A stretch of 64,000 bases of DNA from NCBI GenBank assembly GCA_964458605.1, contig CAYWLS010000009.1, forward strand, positions 60,834 to 124,833. The letters run 5' to 3'. This document shows positions 1 to 8,513 of this stretch, piece after piece. The position numbers and the translations under genes are program-made. The notes beneath the pieces were generated by a model. That model searched no databases. It saw only the letters and a program-made list of their open reading frames with translations, and had not been told where the DNA came from. Source of the DNA: JBBSNV01 sp964458605. GTDB lineage: Bacteria > Pseudomonadota > Alphaproteobacteria > Reyranellales > JAQSWP01. Numbering within the stretch: the first letter of the stretch is position 1; the number at the start of each line of letters is the position of its first letter.

Positions 1-222
1 CGTGCGCACCACGCCGTTCTCGAAGCTGCAGCCTTCCTCGTCGCCGGAGCGGTTGAGCGGAAACAGCACTTGCTCGCAGATCTTGGCCGCCTCCTCCAGC
101 ACCGCGTCGATCACGTCGGGCGTGATGTCGGCGAAATTGGGCAGCGACGCGATGGCGTCGACATTCAGCACCTCGTTGAGCACGAAGCGCATGTCGCGCA
201 GCGGAGCCTTGTAGACAGCCAT
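1..222 (-). CDS. acyl-CoA dehydrogenase, N-terminal fragment (runs off the window)
   Basis: Only the first 74 codons are present; the gene continues beyond position 1. The protein begins MAVYKAPLRDMRFVLNEVL, the hallmark N-terminal segment of the large (about 590-residue) acyl-CoA dehydrogenases related to DmdC (3-methylmercaptopropionyl-CoA dehydrogenase). These flavoenzymes oxidise acyl-CoAs to 2-enoyl-CoAs. The start is set by a GGGAGG ribosome site 7-8 bases upstream of the ATG at 222. It lies 58 bp downstream of the MerR gene on the same strand, so the two are probably co-transcribed. The exact substrate cannot be told from this fragment. Confidence 0.85.
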   Translation of the reverse strand, partial: MAVYKAPLRDMRFVLNEVLNVDAIASLPNFADITPDVIDAVLEEAAKICEQVLFPLNRSGDEEGCSFENGVVRT

Positions 223-244
223 GATCCATCCTCCCGGATTGCGC

Positions 245-263
245 GGGGCCGACGCTCGGCCCC
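245..263. other. hairpin between MerR gene and acyl-CoA dehydrogenase
   Basis: A perfect 8-bp inverted repeat (GGGGCCGA at 245-252, TCGGCCCC at 256-263) with a 3-base loop lies between the MerR stop and the dehydrogenase start on the minus strand. No T-run follows, so it is more likely an mRNA-stabilising or attenuating element than a full terminator. Confidence 0.4.
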
Positions 264-280
264 GATCGGTGTTATGGGAA

Positions 281-736
281 CTATTCCCTGTCGGGATCGG
301 CGCCGCGCTCGCGCAGCATCGCCACGGCGCCGGCTTCCAGTTCGCGCAGCTCGGCGATCTGCGCCTGCAGATCGGCCGCCTTGCGTTCCATGTCGACGAC
401 ATGCTCGCGCGCGCGCTTCAGCGCGGCCTTCAGTTGCGACACCCGGCTGCGGTCGGTCTCGTACAGATCGAGCAGTTCCTTGATGTCGGCCAGGCTGAAG
501 CCCAGCCGCTTGCCGCGCAGGATCCAGCCCAACCGGAAACGGTCGGCGCGGCTATAGATGCGGTTGAGCCCCTGCCGCGTCGGCGCGATCAGGCCCTGGT
601 CCTCGTAAAAGCGGATGGTGCGCGCCGTGACGTCGAACTCGCGTGCCAGATCGGCGATGCTGAAGCTCTGCCGGCGATCGTCGGCATCGTTCGGATCGAC
701 GCATTGCGGACGTACCGTGGTGGTCGCGCTGGGCAT
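281..736 (-). CDS. MerR-family regulator, LiuR-like
   Basis: A 151-residue MerR-family DNA-binding protein. Residues 25-60 (FSIADLAREFDVTARTIRFY onward, then YEDQGLI) form the winged helix-turn-helix, and residues about 98-135 are a long dimerisation coiled coil. There is no cysteine metal site at the C-terminus, so it is not a metal sensor. Size and N-terminus fit the LiuR type, which in proteobacteria controls branched-chain and other acyl-CoA catabolism. A 22-bp palindrome lies within its own promoter (750-771), and a near copy lies at 13672-13693 before the acyl-CoA carboxylase operon, which supports that role. There is no Shine-Dalgarno, and the -10 element sits so close to the ATG that the mRNA may be leaderless. 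The LiuR identity is inferred from context; MerR membership is clear. Confidence 0.85.
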   Translation of the reverse strand: MPSATTTVRPQCVDPNDADDRRQSFSIADLAREFDVTARTIRFYEDQGLIAPTRQGLNRIYSRADRFRLGWILRGKRLGFSLADIKELLDLYETDRSRVSQLKAALKRAREHVVDMERKAADLQAQIAELRELEAGAVAMLRERGADPDRE

Positions 737-742
737 GTCGTT

Positions 743-771
743 TTTTTACTTCACGTTTACGTAAACGTCAA
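743..771 (-). promoter_or_regulatory. promoter of the MerR gene with embedded operator
   Basis: On the minus strand a TTGACG -35 (plus-strand 766-771) is followed after exactly 17 bases by TAAAAA (743-748) as -10. The start codon is only 6 bases past the -10, so transcription should begin at or next to the A of the ATG. The spacer contains most of the palindrome at 750-771, fitting autoregulation. Confidence 0.55.
750..771. promoter_or_regulatory. 22-bp inverted-repeat operator, copy 1
   Basis: Half sites TTCACGTTTAC and GTAAACGTCAA match as an inverted repeat at 10 of 11 positions; the core at 753-768 is a perfect 16-bp palindrome. It lies between the divergent MerR and GMC dehydrogenase genes. 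A copy sharing 20 of 23 bases occurs at 13671-13693. Expected to be the site of the adjacent MerR protein (inference). Confidence 0.7.
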
Positions 772-852
772 GCATGCTGGGGGCGACGAATTGCCGGCCG
801 CCCTGCGGCCGTGGCACGCTAGACGCAAGAACAGGGCGTTACGGGAGGGGCA

Positions 853-2445
853 ATGTACGACTACATCATCATCGGCGCTGGTTCGGCCGGCTGCACCCTG
901 GCCAACCGCCTCACCGAAGACGCCGCCGCCAAAGTGCTGCTGCTGGAAGCCGGCAAGCCCGACAACCACCTGCTGCTGCGCATGCCGGCGGGCTTCGCCA
1001 GCCTGGGCGAGACCTCCCCGTTCAACTGGCGCTACGAGACCGAGCCGCAGAAGCACTGCGACAACCGGCGCATGTACTGGCCGCGCGGCAAGACCTTGGG
1101 CGGATCGAGCTCGATCAACGCCATGCTCTATATCCGCGGCAACGCCTACGACTACGATCTGTGGCGCCAGCTCGGCAACGAGGGCTGGAGCTATCGCGAG
1201 GTGCTGCCCTATTTCATGAAGGCCGAGAACAACGAACGCGGCGCCTCCGAATTTCACGGCAGCGGCGGCCCGCTCAACGTCGCCGAACAGATTTCGCCGG
1301 CGCCGATCAGCAAGGCCTTCGTCGCCGCCGCCATCCAGTCGGGCCAGAAATCCGTGGCCGATTTCAACGGCGCCACGCAGGAAGGCTTCGGCCTCTACCA
1401 GGTGACGCAGAAGGACGCCAAACGCTGCAGCACCGCGGTCGGCTATCTGCGCCCTGCTCTGACGCGCCCCAACCTGACCGCTATCACCGAGGCTTATACG
1501 CAGAAGATCCTGGTCGAGAACGGCCGCGCCGTCGGCGTGCGCTACGTCAAGGACGGCAAGGTCGAGGATGTGCGGGCGGAGCGCGAAGTGCTGTTGTGCG
1601 GCGGCGCCGTCAACTCGCCGCATGTGCTGCTGCTGTCGGGCATCGGGCCGGCCGACGAGCTGCGCCAGGTCGGCATCGACGTGGTGCACGACCTGCCCGG
1701 CGTCGGCCGCAACCTGCAGGACCATATCGACGCCGGCATCGTCCAGTTCTGCACCCAGCGCGCTACCTACGACACCGCCAACAAGCTTGCTTCGCTGGCC
1801 AAATACCTGATCTGGAAGACCGGTCCTGGTACCTCGCCGATCGCCGAATCGGGCGGCTTCGTCAACACCCGGTCCGGCCTGGCGGCGCCGGACATCCAGT
1901 ATCACTTCCTGCCGGCGATCGTGCTCGATCACGGCCGCACGCGGCTGGGCAAGAGCGGCTACACGCTGCATGCCTGCCTGCTGCGGCCGGAGAGCAGCGG
2001 CCGCATCTTCCTGCGTTCGGCCGATCCCAAGGACTATCCGGCGATCGACCCCAACTACCTGGCCACGCGCAACGACATGGATACGCTGATCGCCGGCGTG
2101 AAGATCGGTCGCGACATCCTGGCGCAAAAGGCGATGGATCCCTATCGCGGCGCGGAGCTGATGCCAGGCGACGCGGCGCGCAGCGATGCCGAGATCGAGA
2201 AATGGATCCGCGCCAAGTGCGAGACCATCTATCACCCGGTCGGCACCTGCAAGATGGGCAGCGATCCGCTGGCGGTGGTCGATGCGCAGTTGCGGGTGCG
2301 CGGCATCGCGGGCCTGCGCGTGGTCGACGCCTCGGTCATGCCGACCCTGGTGGGCGGCAACACCAACGCCCCCACCATCATGATCGCCGAACGCGCCGCC
2401 GACATGATCAGGATGGCGGCCGGCACGCTCAAGCGGGCGGCCTAG
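853..2445 (+). CDS. GMC-family FAD alcohol/choline dehydrogenase
   Basis: A complete 530-residue glucose-methanol-choline oxidoreductase, a FAD enzyme that oxidises an alcohol to an aldehyde. The FAD-binding GAGSAG is at residues 8-13, GMC signature 1 (PRGKTLGGSSSINAMLYIRG) is at about 77-96, and signature 2 (GAVNSPHVLLLSGIGP) is at about 251-266. The active-site histidine is in YHPVGTCKMG (His461), with the second catalytic polar residue in GGNTNAP (about Asn505). It is divergent from the MerR gene and shares the palindromic operator with it. The neighbouring aldehyde dehydrogenase and acyl-CoA synthetase would complete a route from alcohol to acyl-CoA (inference). Choline itself is only one possible substrate; the acyl-CoA gene context argues for an aliphatic or terpenoid alcohol. 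Confidence 0.9.
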   Translation: MYDYIIIGAGSAGCTLANRLTEDAAAKVLLLEAGKPDNHLLLRMPAGFASLGETSPFNWRYETEPQKHCDNRRMYWPRGKTLGGSSSINAMLYIRGNAYDYDLWRQLGNEGWSYREVLPYFMKAENNERGASEFHGSGGPLNVAEQISPAPISKAFVAAAIQSGQKSVADFNGATQEGFGLYQVTQKDAKRCSTAVGYLRPALTRPNLTAITEAYTQKILVENGRAVGVRYVKDGKVEDVRAEREVLLCGGAVNSPHVLLLSGIGPADELRQVGIDVVHDLPGVGRNLQDHIDAGIVQFCTQRATYDTANKLASLAKYLIWKTGPGTSPIAESGGFVNTRSGLAAPDIQYHFLPAIVLDHGRTRLGKSGYTLHACLLRPESSGRIFLRSADPKDYPAIDPNYLATRNDMDTLIAGVKIGRDILAQKAMDPYRGAELMPGDAARSDAEIEKWIRAKCETIYHPVGTCKMGSDPLAVVDAQLRVRGIAGLRVVDASVMPTLVGGNTNAPTIMIAERAADMIRMAAGTLKRAA

Positions 2446-2447
2446 CG

Positions 2448-2723
2448 ATGGCCCTGGTCGACCAGATGGCGTTGGCGCGCGCCCGCCGCAACGCCGGCCG
2501 GCTGCTGCTGGGCATGGGTGTGCTGGCGCTGATCCTGGCGGTGCTGGCGGTGCTGTTCGGCGAACGGATCAAGCCGATGGGCGATGCCGGCGGCCTGTCG
2601 TTCTGGCAGTTGATCGCCATCTGCCTGCTGTTCATCGGCATCGTCGATGGCGGCATCGGCCTGTTCATGACCCGCTCGGCGCAACGCGCGCTGGAAGCGC
2701 AGACGCCCGGTCCCAAGAGTTGA
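2448..2723 (+). CDS. small two-helix membrane protein, unknown function
   Basis: A 91-residue protein starting 2 bases after the stop of the GMC dehydrogenase, so almost certainly translated with it. Two hydrophobic segments (about residues 17-39 and 50-73) predict an integral inner-membrane hairpin with short polar ends. I do not recognise a family. Its coupling suggests it could anchor or pass electrons for the dehydrogenase, but nothing in the sequence (no cysteines or heme motif) shows this. Codon use matches its neighbours. Confidence 0.65.
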   Translation: MALVDQMALARARRNAGRLLLGMGVLALILAVLAVLFGERIKPMGDAGGLSFWQLIAICLLFIGIVDGGIGLFMTRSAQRALEAQTPGPKS

Positions 2724-2729
2724 GAAGCT

Positions 2730-4193
2730 CTACAGGCTGCGCCGCAGCATGAATTTCAGCAGCCGGTCCATGCGCGGCCCGTAAGGCGGCCGCAGCAATC
2801 CGCCGAGATTGCGCTTGGACTGGTAGAACGTGCCCTTGGCGTGGCTGAAGGTGGCGAAGCCTTCCCAACCGTGATAGGCGCCGATGCCGCTCGGCCCCAC
2901 GCCGCCGAACGGCAGATCCTCGGCCGCCACATGATAGAGCGTGTCGTTGATCGTGACGCCGCCTGAGGTAGTGCGTGCCAGCACGCGGTCGGTCAGGTTG
3001 GCATCGTCGCTGAACAGATAGAGCGCCAAGGGCCGGGGGTGGCGGTTGATGTAATCGATGGTCTCGTTGAGGTCGTCGTAGCCCTTGACCGGCAGCAGCG
3101 GCCCGAAGATCTCCTCCTGCATCACCGCCAGCCTATCGTCGGGATCGAGCAGCAGGGTGGGCGCGATCTTGCGCTGGTTGCTCAAGCTCTCCTCGCCGCT
3201 GGCGAGTTCGATCACCTCGACGCCCGACTGCCTCGCCTCCTCGGCCAGTCGCTGCAGGCGCTGGTAGTGCCGGTCCGACACGATGGCGGTGTAGTCCGGA
3301 TTGGATGCCAGCGTGGGATAGAGCCTGGCCGTCGTGGCTCGCGCCTTGGCGACGAAATCCTGCTGCCTGGCACGCGGCACGAACACGTAGTCCGGCGCGA
3401 TGCAGGTCTGGCCGGCATTGAGCAGCTTGCCCGCGACGATGCTCTGCACCGCCTTGTCCAGCGGATAGTCCGGCGCGACGATGGCCGGCGACTTGCCGCC
3501 CAATTCCAGCGTCACCGGCACCAGGTTGGCCGCCGCCGCCTGCATCACCCGCCGCCCGATCGACGTCGAGCCGGTGAACAGCAGATGATCGAACTTCAGG
3601 CGGCTGAACGCCTCGCCGATCTCCGGTCCCCCGGTCGCCACGACGATCTCGCTGGGATCGAAAGTCTCGGCGACCATGCGCTTGAGCAGCGCCGAGCTGC
3701 GAGGCGTCAGTTCGGACGGCTTGAGCATGACGCGATTGCCGGCGCCGATCGCCGCTACCAGGGGCGACAGCGCCAGGTAGACCGGATAGTTCCAGGGCGA
3801 GATGATGCCCACCACGCCCAGCGGCTGGTAATGCACCCGCGCCTTGGCGAAGGTGAACTTGGTGCGGTCGAGCGGCCGCTTCTGCGGCCTCATCCAGCGC
3901 TTCAGGTGCTTGCGGGTGTGCCGCACCGTCTCCAGCGACGTCAGCACCTCGGCCAGCATGGTCTCGTGCGCCGAGCGGTTGCCGAAATCCTCGCCGACGG
4001 CGCGCACGATATCGTCGCGGAACTTCACGATCATGCGCTGCAGCTTGTCCAGCGCCGCGACGCGCAACTCGAGCCCGGGCGGGCCGGCGCGCAGGAACGC
4101 CTCGCGCTGGCGGGCCAGCAGCGCGTCCAGATCGGTGCCCGCGGGCGCGGCGGCCAGGGATGCGACGGCAGGCATGGAAGCAGCAGACGACAT
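2730..4193 (-). CDS. calB: coniferyl-aldehyde-dehydrogenase-like NAD(P) aldehyde dehydrogenase
   Basis: A 487-residue class-3-like aldehyde dehydrogenase that oxidises aldehydes to acids. Key residues are present: Asn135 in SPWNYP, Lys158 in MLKPSE, Glu230 in LELGGKSP and nucleophile Cys264 in GQTCIAPDYV. The TCIAPDYV version of the active site, together with length, is typical of the coniferyl aldehyde dehydrogenase (CalB) branch, which also includes fatty-aldehyde enzymes. The start at 4193 is chosen over one at 4244 because GAGGA sits 6 bases upstream. The gene is convergent with the GMC operon and divergent from the acyl-CoA synthetase. Substrate is uncertain: phenylpropanoid aldehyde fits the feruloyl-CoA synthase further on, and aliphatic aldehyde fits the immediate neighbours. 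Confidence 0.85.
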   Translation of the reverse strand: MSSAASMPAVASLAAAPAGTDLDALLARQREAFLRAGPPGLELRVAALDKLQRMIVKFRDDIVRAVGEDFGNRSAHETMLAEVLTSLETVRHTRKHLKRWMRPQKRPLDRTKFTFAKARVHYQPLGVVGIISPWNYPVYLALSPLVAAIGAGNRVMLKPSELTPRSSALLKRMVAETFDPSEIVVATGGPEIGEAFSRLKFDHLLFTGSTSIGRRVMQAAAANLVPVTLELGGKSPAIVAPDYPLDKAVQSIVAGKLLNAGQTCIAPDYVFVPRARQQDFVAKARATTARLYPTLASNPDYTAIVSDRHYQRLQRLAEEARQSGVEVIELASGEESLSNQRKIAPTLLLDPDDRLAVMQEEIFGPLLPVKGYDDLNETIDYINRHPRPLALYLFSDDANLTDRVLARTTSGGVTINDTLYHVAAEDLPFGGVGPSGIGAYHGWEGFATFSHAKGTFYQSKRNLGGLLRPPYGPRMDRLLKFMLRRSL

Positions 4194-4221
4194 GACGGAT
4201 CCTCGGGTTTCCCGGCGGTCC

Positions 4222-4251
4222 TTGACCCGCCGGCAAGCGGCCACACATAGT
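4222..4251 (+). promoter_or_regulatory. sigma70-like promoter for the acyl-CoA synthetase
   Basis: TTGACC at 4222-4227 is followed after 18 bases by CATAGT at 4246-4251, within an AT-richer patch of an otherwise GC-rich divergent intergenic region. Transcription would begin about 45 bases before the ATG at 4306. Called by eye. Confidence 0.4.
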
Positions 4252-4305
4252 AACTTAAAATGGCCGTCATGCAGCGGCCATCGGGGTTACGGGAGGCAGG
4301 GTCGA

Positions 4306-6024
4306 ATGTCGAACTATGTGTGGGAAAAGAGCTATCCGCCGGGCGTGACGTGGGAAATCGACATTCCGCGCCAGACCCTGCCGGAGGTGCTGGACGACAG
4401 CGCCGCCAAATACGGCGACCGGCCGCTGGTCGACTTCCTCGACAAGGTGATGAGCTTCGCCCAGATCAAGGCCCTGTCCGACCGGGCGGCGCTGGGCTTC
4501 CAGAAGCTGGGCGTCAAGCCGGGCTCGCATGTCGGCCTCTATCTGCCCAACACGCCGCACTACCTGATCGCCTTCTTCGGCATCCTCAAGGCCGGCGGCG
4601 TGGTGGTGAATTACAGCCCCCTCGACGCCGAGCGCGAGCTGGAACACAAGATCGAGGACAGCGAGACCGACATCCTGGTCACGCTCGATGTCGTCGCGCT
4701 CTATCCCAAGATCGCGCCCAAGCTCAAGACCACGCGGCTGAAGAAGCTGATCGTCGGCAGCATCGCCGACTATTTGCCCTGGCCCAAGAACTGGCTCTAT
4801 CCGATCGCCAAGAAGAAGGACATCGCAAGCTGGCCGCGCGATTCCCAGCACATGAGCTTCAAGGAACTGCTGGCCAATGACGGCAGCTACGCCAAGCCGC
4901 CCAAGCCGGCCGATCTGTGGGACGCCATCGCGCTGCTGCAATATACCGGCGGCACCACCGGCCTGCCCAAGGCCGCCATGCTGACCCATGGCTGCATCAT
5001 GGCGGCGATGACGCAAGGCCAGGCCTGGACCCGGCCCTACACCAACCCGGGCACCGAAAAGGTCGTGTGCGTGCTGCCGCTATTCCATATCTACGCGCTG
5101 TCCGGCGTCATGCTGGGCGCGGTGCAGAACGGCAACCAGCTCATCCTCTATCCGCGGCCCGACATCGACCAGATCGTCAAGGACCTGGACAAGAAGAAGC
5201 CCACCTTCCTGCCCGGCGTGCCGACGCTCTACACCGCGATCAGCAACCACCCCAAGGCCAAGGAACTCGATCTCAAATCGCTGAAGATCTGCCTGTCGGG
5301 CGGCGCGCCGCTGCCGGTCGAGGTGCAGCAGAAATTCGAGCAGCTCACGGGCGCCACCCTGATCGAGGGTTACGGCCTGACCGAGACCTCGCCCACCGGC
5401 TGCCTGTGCCCGATCGACAAGAGCGTGCGCCGGCTGGGCTCGTGCGGCGTGCCGGTGCCCGGCACGGTGATCGAGATCCGCGACCTCGACGACCCCACCA
5501 AGAAGCTGCCGATGGGCAAGGATCACATCGGCGAGGTCTGCATCATCGGCCCACAGGTCATGAAGGGCTATTGGAAGAAGCCGGACGAGACCGCCCAGGT
5601 GCTGTTCCCTTCCGGCATCTCCAACTGGAGCCGGCTGCATACCGGCGACACTGGCTATATGGACCAGGACGGCTGGGTCTATCTGGTCGACCGCAAGAAG
5701 GACCTGATCATCTCCTCGGGCTTCAACGTCTATCCGCGCGTCATCGAAGAAGCCTGCTACGAGCACCCTGCCGTCGACGAGGTGATCTGCATCGGTATTC
5801 CCGACCAGTATCGCGGCGAGGCGCCCAAGGTGTTCATCAAGCTGAAGCCGGGCAAGACCTTGACCTTCGACGAGCTGAAAAAGCATCTCGAGGGCAAGAT
5901 CGGCAAGCACGAGATGCCGGTGGCGATGGAGATCCGCAACGAACTGCCCAAGACGCCGGTCGGCAAGCTGTCGAAGAAGGAGCTCAAAGCCGAGGAGCAG
6001 GCCAAGGCCCGGAGCGCGGCCTGA
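4306..6024 (+). CDS. long-chain fatty-acid-CoA ligase (FadD-type)
   Basis: A 572-residue ANL-superfamily ligase that activates a carboxylic acid to its CoA thioester with ATP. The phosphate loop YTGGTTGLPKA is at residues 213-223, the GYGLTETSP motif at about 361, the TGDTGYMDQDGWVYLVDRKK hinge region follows, and the C-terminal PKTPVGKLSKKEL carries the catalytic lysine. The pattern DRKKDLIISSGFNVYPRVIEE is that of FadD long-chain synthetases. The start at 4306 has GGGAGGCAGG upstream. It is monocistronic, divergent from the aldehyde dehydrogenase, and could activate the acid that enzyme makes (inference). Confidence 0.92.
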   Translation: MSNYVWEKSYPPGVTWEIDIPRQTLPEVLDDSAAKYGDRPLVDFLDKVMSFAQIKALSDRAALGFQKLGVKPGSHVGLYLPNTPHYLIAFFGILKAGGVVVNYSPLDAERELEHKIEDSETDILVTLDVVALYPKIAPKLKTTRLKKLIVGSIADYLPWPKNWLYPIAKKKDIASWPRDSQHMSFKELLANDGSYAKPPKPADLWDAIALLQYTGGTTGLPKAAMLTHGCIMAAMTQGQAWTRPYTNPGTEKVVCVLPLFHIYALSGVMLGAVQNGNQLILYPRPDIDQIVKDLDKKKPTFLPGVPTLYTAISNHPKAKELDLKSLKICLSGGAPLPVEVQQKFEQLTGATLIEGYGLTETSPTGCLCPIDKSVRRLGSCGVPVPGTVIEIRDLDDPTKKLPMGKDHIGEVCIIGPQVMKGYWKKPDETAQVLFPSGISNWSRLHTGDTGYMDQDGWVYLVDRKKDLIISSGFNVYPRVIEEACYEHPAVDEVICIGIPDQYRGEAPKVFIKLKPGKTLTFDELKKHLEGKIGKHEMPVAMEIRNELPKTPVGKLSKKELKAEEQAKARSAA

Positions 6025-6330
6025 CCGTCACGCGCTGGCGGGAGGTCACGTGGCTATTGCCTGTTTCGGTCTGCGGCCGCTGCAGCCGCAGCGGGAAACT
6101 GTCCAAGCGATGTGGACGACAGGTCGATGTGGAATCCGTCGCGCCCTGCTTTCGGCTTCAACGTTGTTGTCGTTGACGGGAACCGGCAACTGGGCCAATT
6201 TTAACGCCCGGCAGCGCCTGCCCTTGGCGATACCGATCGGGGTTTCTCAACTCTGACCTGGTGACAAGAAAGGTGAGTCTGATCTCCTGCCGGCGTAAGG
6301 CGCCATGGCAAGGAGGCGGAAATCGAACGC
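6025..6330. other. 306-bp intergenic region before the sugar ABC operon
   Basis: No convincing gene. A 7-bp perfect hairpin (CTGCGGC at 6071-6077, GCCGCAG at 6085-6091) lies shortly after the synthetase stop and lacks a T-run. TTGACG at 6173-6178 could be a -35 for the downstream operon, but the bases at the -10 distance (around CAATTTTAAC) match poorly. The region is less GC-rich than its flanks, as expected for a regulatory segment. Confidence 0.4.
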
Positions 6331-7350
6331 GTGTCTGTAAAGGATTCGATTTCCGCGGCGGACGATCACAAACGCACGCTGCGTGGAATCGCCTTCGATC
6401 AGCAGGTCATCGTCGGCGTCTTGTTCGCCGTCATCTTCGTGGGATTTTCCCTGGCCCTGCCGGGGTTTTTCACCATCGGCAATCTTTTCACGCTGATGCG
6501 CACGGTGGCCGTGCTCGGCATTCTCGGCCTGGGCATGGCGATCGTGGTGATCGGCCGCGGCATCGACCTGTCGATGATCGCCTCGCTGGCGGTGCCGTCG
6601 GCCGTGGTCCTGGCCGTTGCCGGGGCCGGCTACGGCGTCGGCGTTTCGCTGGCCGCCGGCCTGGCCTTCGCCGTGGTGATCGGCGTGATCAACGGCTTCC
6701 TGGTCGCCTATGCGGAAATCCCGCCGCTGTTCACCACCCTGGCGGTCGGCATCGGCGTCGCCGGCATCGGCCAGAGCGGCCTGTTCGAATACGAGATCGT
6801 GCCGTGGCCACCCAGCCTCAACGCCATCGCCTGGATCGGCCAGGGCACGATCGCGGGCATTCCCTACTCGGTGATCGCCTTCGGCGCGGCAGCGATCGTG
6901 GTCTGGATCCTGCTGCGACGGACGCGGCTGGGCATCTTCGTCTATTCGGTCGGCGACAATCTCAATGCGTCGCGCATCGCCGGCATCCCGGTGCGGCCGA
7001 TGGTGGAGCTGCAATATATCCTGTCCTCCTGCATCGCCCTGTTCGCCGGACTGGTGCTGTCGGCGTCGTCCTCCAACATGGACACCCGCATCTTCAACCT
7101 GACCTGGATCTACGACGTGATCCTGGTGGTGGTGCTGGGCGGCATCGGCCTGTCGGGCGGGCGCGGCGGCGTGCTCAACGTGCTGCTGGGAACGTTGCTG
7201 ATCGGCACCATCGTCAACGGCATGACCATTCTCGACATCTCCTTCGAGATGCAGAACTTCATCAAGGGAATGGTTCTTCTGGCGGCGCTGTCGCTGGACA
7301 GCGTCATCAACCCACGCAACGAGGAAACCGCGCAGCAGGGAGACATCTGA
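6331..7350 (+). CDS. ribose-type sugar ABC transporter permease (first)
   Basis: A 339-residue RbsC-family permease (BPD_transp_2 fold) with about eight to ten hydrophobic segments. Family landmarks are GIDLSMIASLAVPSAVV near residue 70 and VVLGGIGLSGGRGGVLNVLLG near 265-285. The start is a GTG at 6331; an AGGAGG lies 14 bases upstream, farther than usual, and no closer in-frame ATG exists because a stop lies at 6280. It opens an operon containing a periplasmic binding protein, a second permease fused to a propeller, a second propeller and an ATPase. The two permeases would form a heterodimeric channel. Confidence 0.88.
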   Translation: MSVKDSISAADDHKRTLRGIAFDQQVIVGVLFAVIFVGFSLALPGFFTIGNLFTLMRTVAVLGILGLGMAIVVIGRGIDLSMIASLAVPSAVVLAVAGAGYGVGVSLAAGLAFAVVIGVINGFLVAYAEIPPLFTTLAVGIGVAGIGQSGLFEYEIVPWPPSLNAIAWIGQGTIAGIPYSVIAFGAAAIVVWILLRRTRLGIFVYSVGDNLNASRIAGIPVRPMVELQYILSSCIALFAGLVLSASSSNMDTRIFNLTWIYDVILVVVLGGIGLSGGRGGVLNVLLGTLLIGTIVNGMTILDISFEMQNFIKGMVLLAALSLDSVINPRNEETAQQGDI

Positions 7351-7407
7351 GCGGCGCCGCGGCGCATTGTGCAATCGCAAGACATCAACAATCAGGAGGG
7401 AGAAAAC

Positions 7408-8418
7408 ATGAGGAAATTCGGTACGATAGCGGCTGCGGCGATGGCGCTGGCCTGGATGGTGGCCGGCGGCATGGCGCATGCCCAGCAAAGCATGAACGAT
7501 CCGGCCCGCGACGCCTATTACGACACCTTCAAGAATAAGAAGGTGGTGTTCGTTCCCGTCTTCATGGGCCTCGACCTCACCGAGGGCTGGTCGAAGATGA
7601 TGGCCAAGCAGGCCGCCGCGCTGGGCTACAAATACGAGGTGCGCAACTCCAACTTCAACACCGCCGCCGGCGCCCAGACGCTGACCTCGCTGATCAGCGA
7701 GAAGCCCGACGTCATCGTCGTGCAGAATCCCGACGTCCAGTCCTATGCCCGTCTGCTGGCCGAGGCGCAAAAGGCCGGCATCCACGTCATCCAGCTCAAC
7801 ATGAAGACCAACACGCTGACCTACGGCTTCGTCGGCGCCGACGTGATCGAGATCGGCGAGCTGCAGGCCAAGGCGGTGGCCGCCAAGTGCGGCGCCGGCA
7901 CCTCGGGCAAGGTGCTGATCCTCACCGGCCCGCCGACCAGCCCGTTCTCCGCCTATATGCTGAAGGGCTATCAGAACATCCTGGACAAGGACAAGAACAT
8001 CAAGGTGGTGTCGGTCCAATCGACCGGCGACTACGAATCGGCCAAGGCCAAGTCGATCACCCAGGTGGTGCTGCAGCAGAACCCCGATCTGTGCGGCGTG
8101 CTGGGCATCTGGGACAACACCGATGTCGGCACGGCTGCCGCCATCAAGGAGGCCGGCAAGAGCAACCAGGTGTTCGTGTCGAGCTCCGGCGGCGGCGGCG
8201 AGCTGGCCTGCAAGGGCATCCGCGAGGGCCTGTGGCAGCACTATGTCAGCTACGACGTGCCGGGCCAGGCGCGCGACCTGCAGAACCTGATCTCGGCGGC
8301 GCTGCAGGACAAGAACGCGATCGGCACCACCAAGAACATCCTCTACACGCCGCTTGTCGAATACACCAAGGACAATATCGACAAGCAGTTCTGCTGGACC
8401 TTGGACACCATCCGCTAA
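7408..8418 (+). CDS. periplasmic sugar-binding protein of the ribose type
   Basis: A 336-residue type-I periplasmic binding protein (Peripla_BP_4, RbsB/XylF-like). A Sec signal peptide occupies residues 1-25 with cleavage likely after AHA. The mature part has the expected N-lobe VVFVPVFMGLDLTEGWSKMM and the ISEKPDVIVVQNPD motif. The start is fixed by AGGAGGG 7 bases before the ATG. It delivers the ligand to the two permeases encoded on either side. The ligand is unknown; the SMP-30-like enzymes in the operon hint at an aldose, a sugar acid or a lactone. A strong hairpin follows the stop (8433-8458). Confidence 0.88.
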   Translation: MRKFGTIAAAAMALAWMVAGGMAHAQQSMNDPARDAYYDTFKNKKVVFVPVFMGLDLTEGWSKMMAKQAAALGYKYEVRNSNFNTAAGAQTLTSLISEKPDVIVVQNPDVQSYARLLAEAQKAGIHVIQLNMKTNTLTYGFVGADVIEIGELQAKAVAAKCGAGTSGKVLILTGPPTSPFSAYMLKGYQNILDKDKNIKVVSVQSTGDYESAKAKSITQVVLQQNPDLCGVLGIWDNTDVGTAAAIKEAGKSNQVFVSSSGGGGELACKGIREGLWQHYVSYDVPGQARDLQNLISAALQDKNAIGTTKNILYTPLVEYTKDNIDKQFCWTLDTIR

Positions 8419-8432
8419 CCACCGGACCCTAT

Positions 8433-8458
8433 GGGGGCGCCGCATCGCCGGCGCCCCC
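8433..8458 (+). terminator. strong hairpin after the sugar-binding-protein gene (attenuator or mRNA stabiliser)
   Basis: GGGGGCGCCG (8433-8442) and CGGCGCCCCC (8449-8458) form a perfect 10-bp stem with a 6-base loop, followed only by TTCCCTT. Because the operon continues at 8514, it probably works as a partial terminator or 3'-end stabiliser that boosts the binding protein over downstream genes. Confidence 0.6.
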
Positions 8459-8513
8459 TTCCCTTGCACGAAGACCGGCTTTGCGAAGTCCGTCGCCGCG
8501 AACGGCTGCATCA

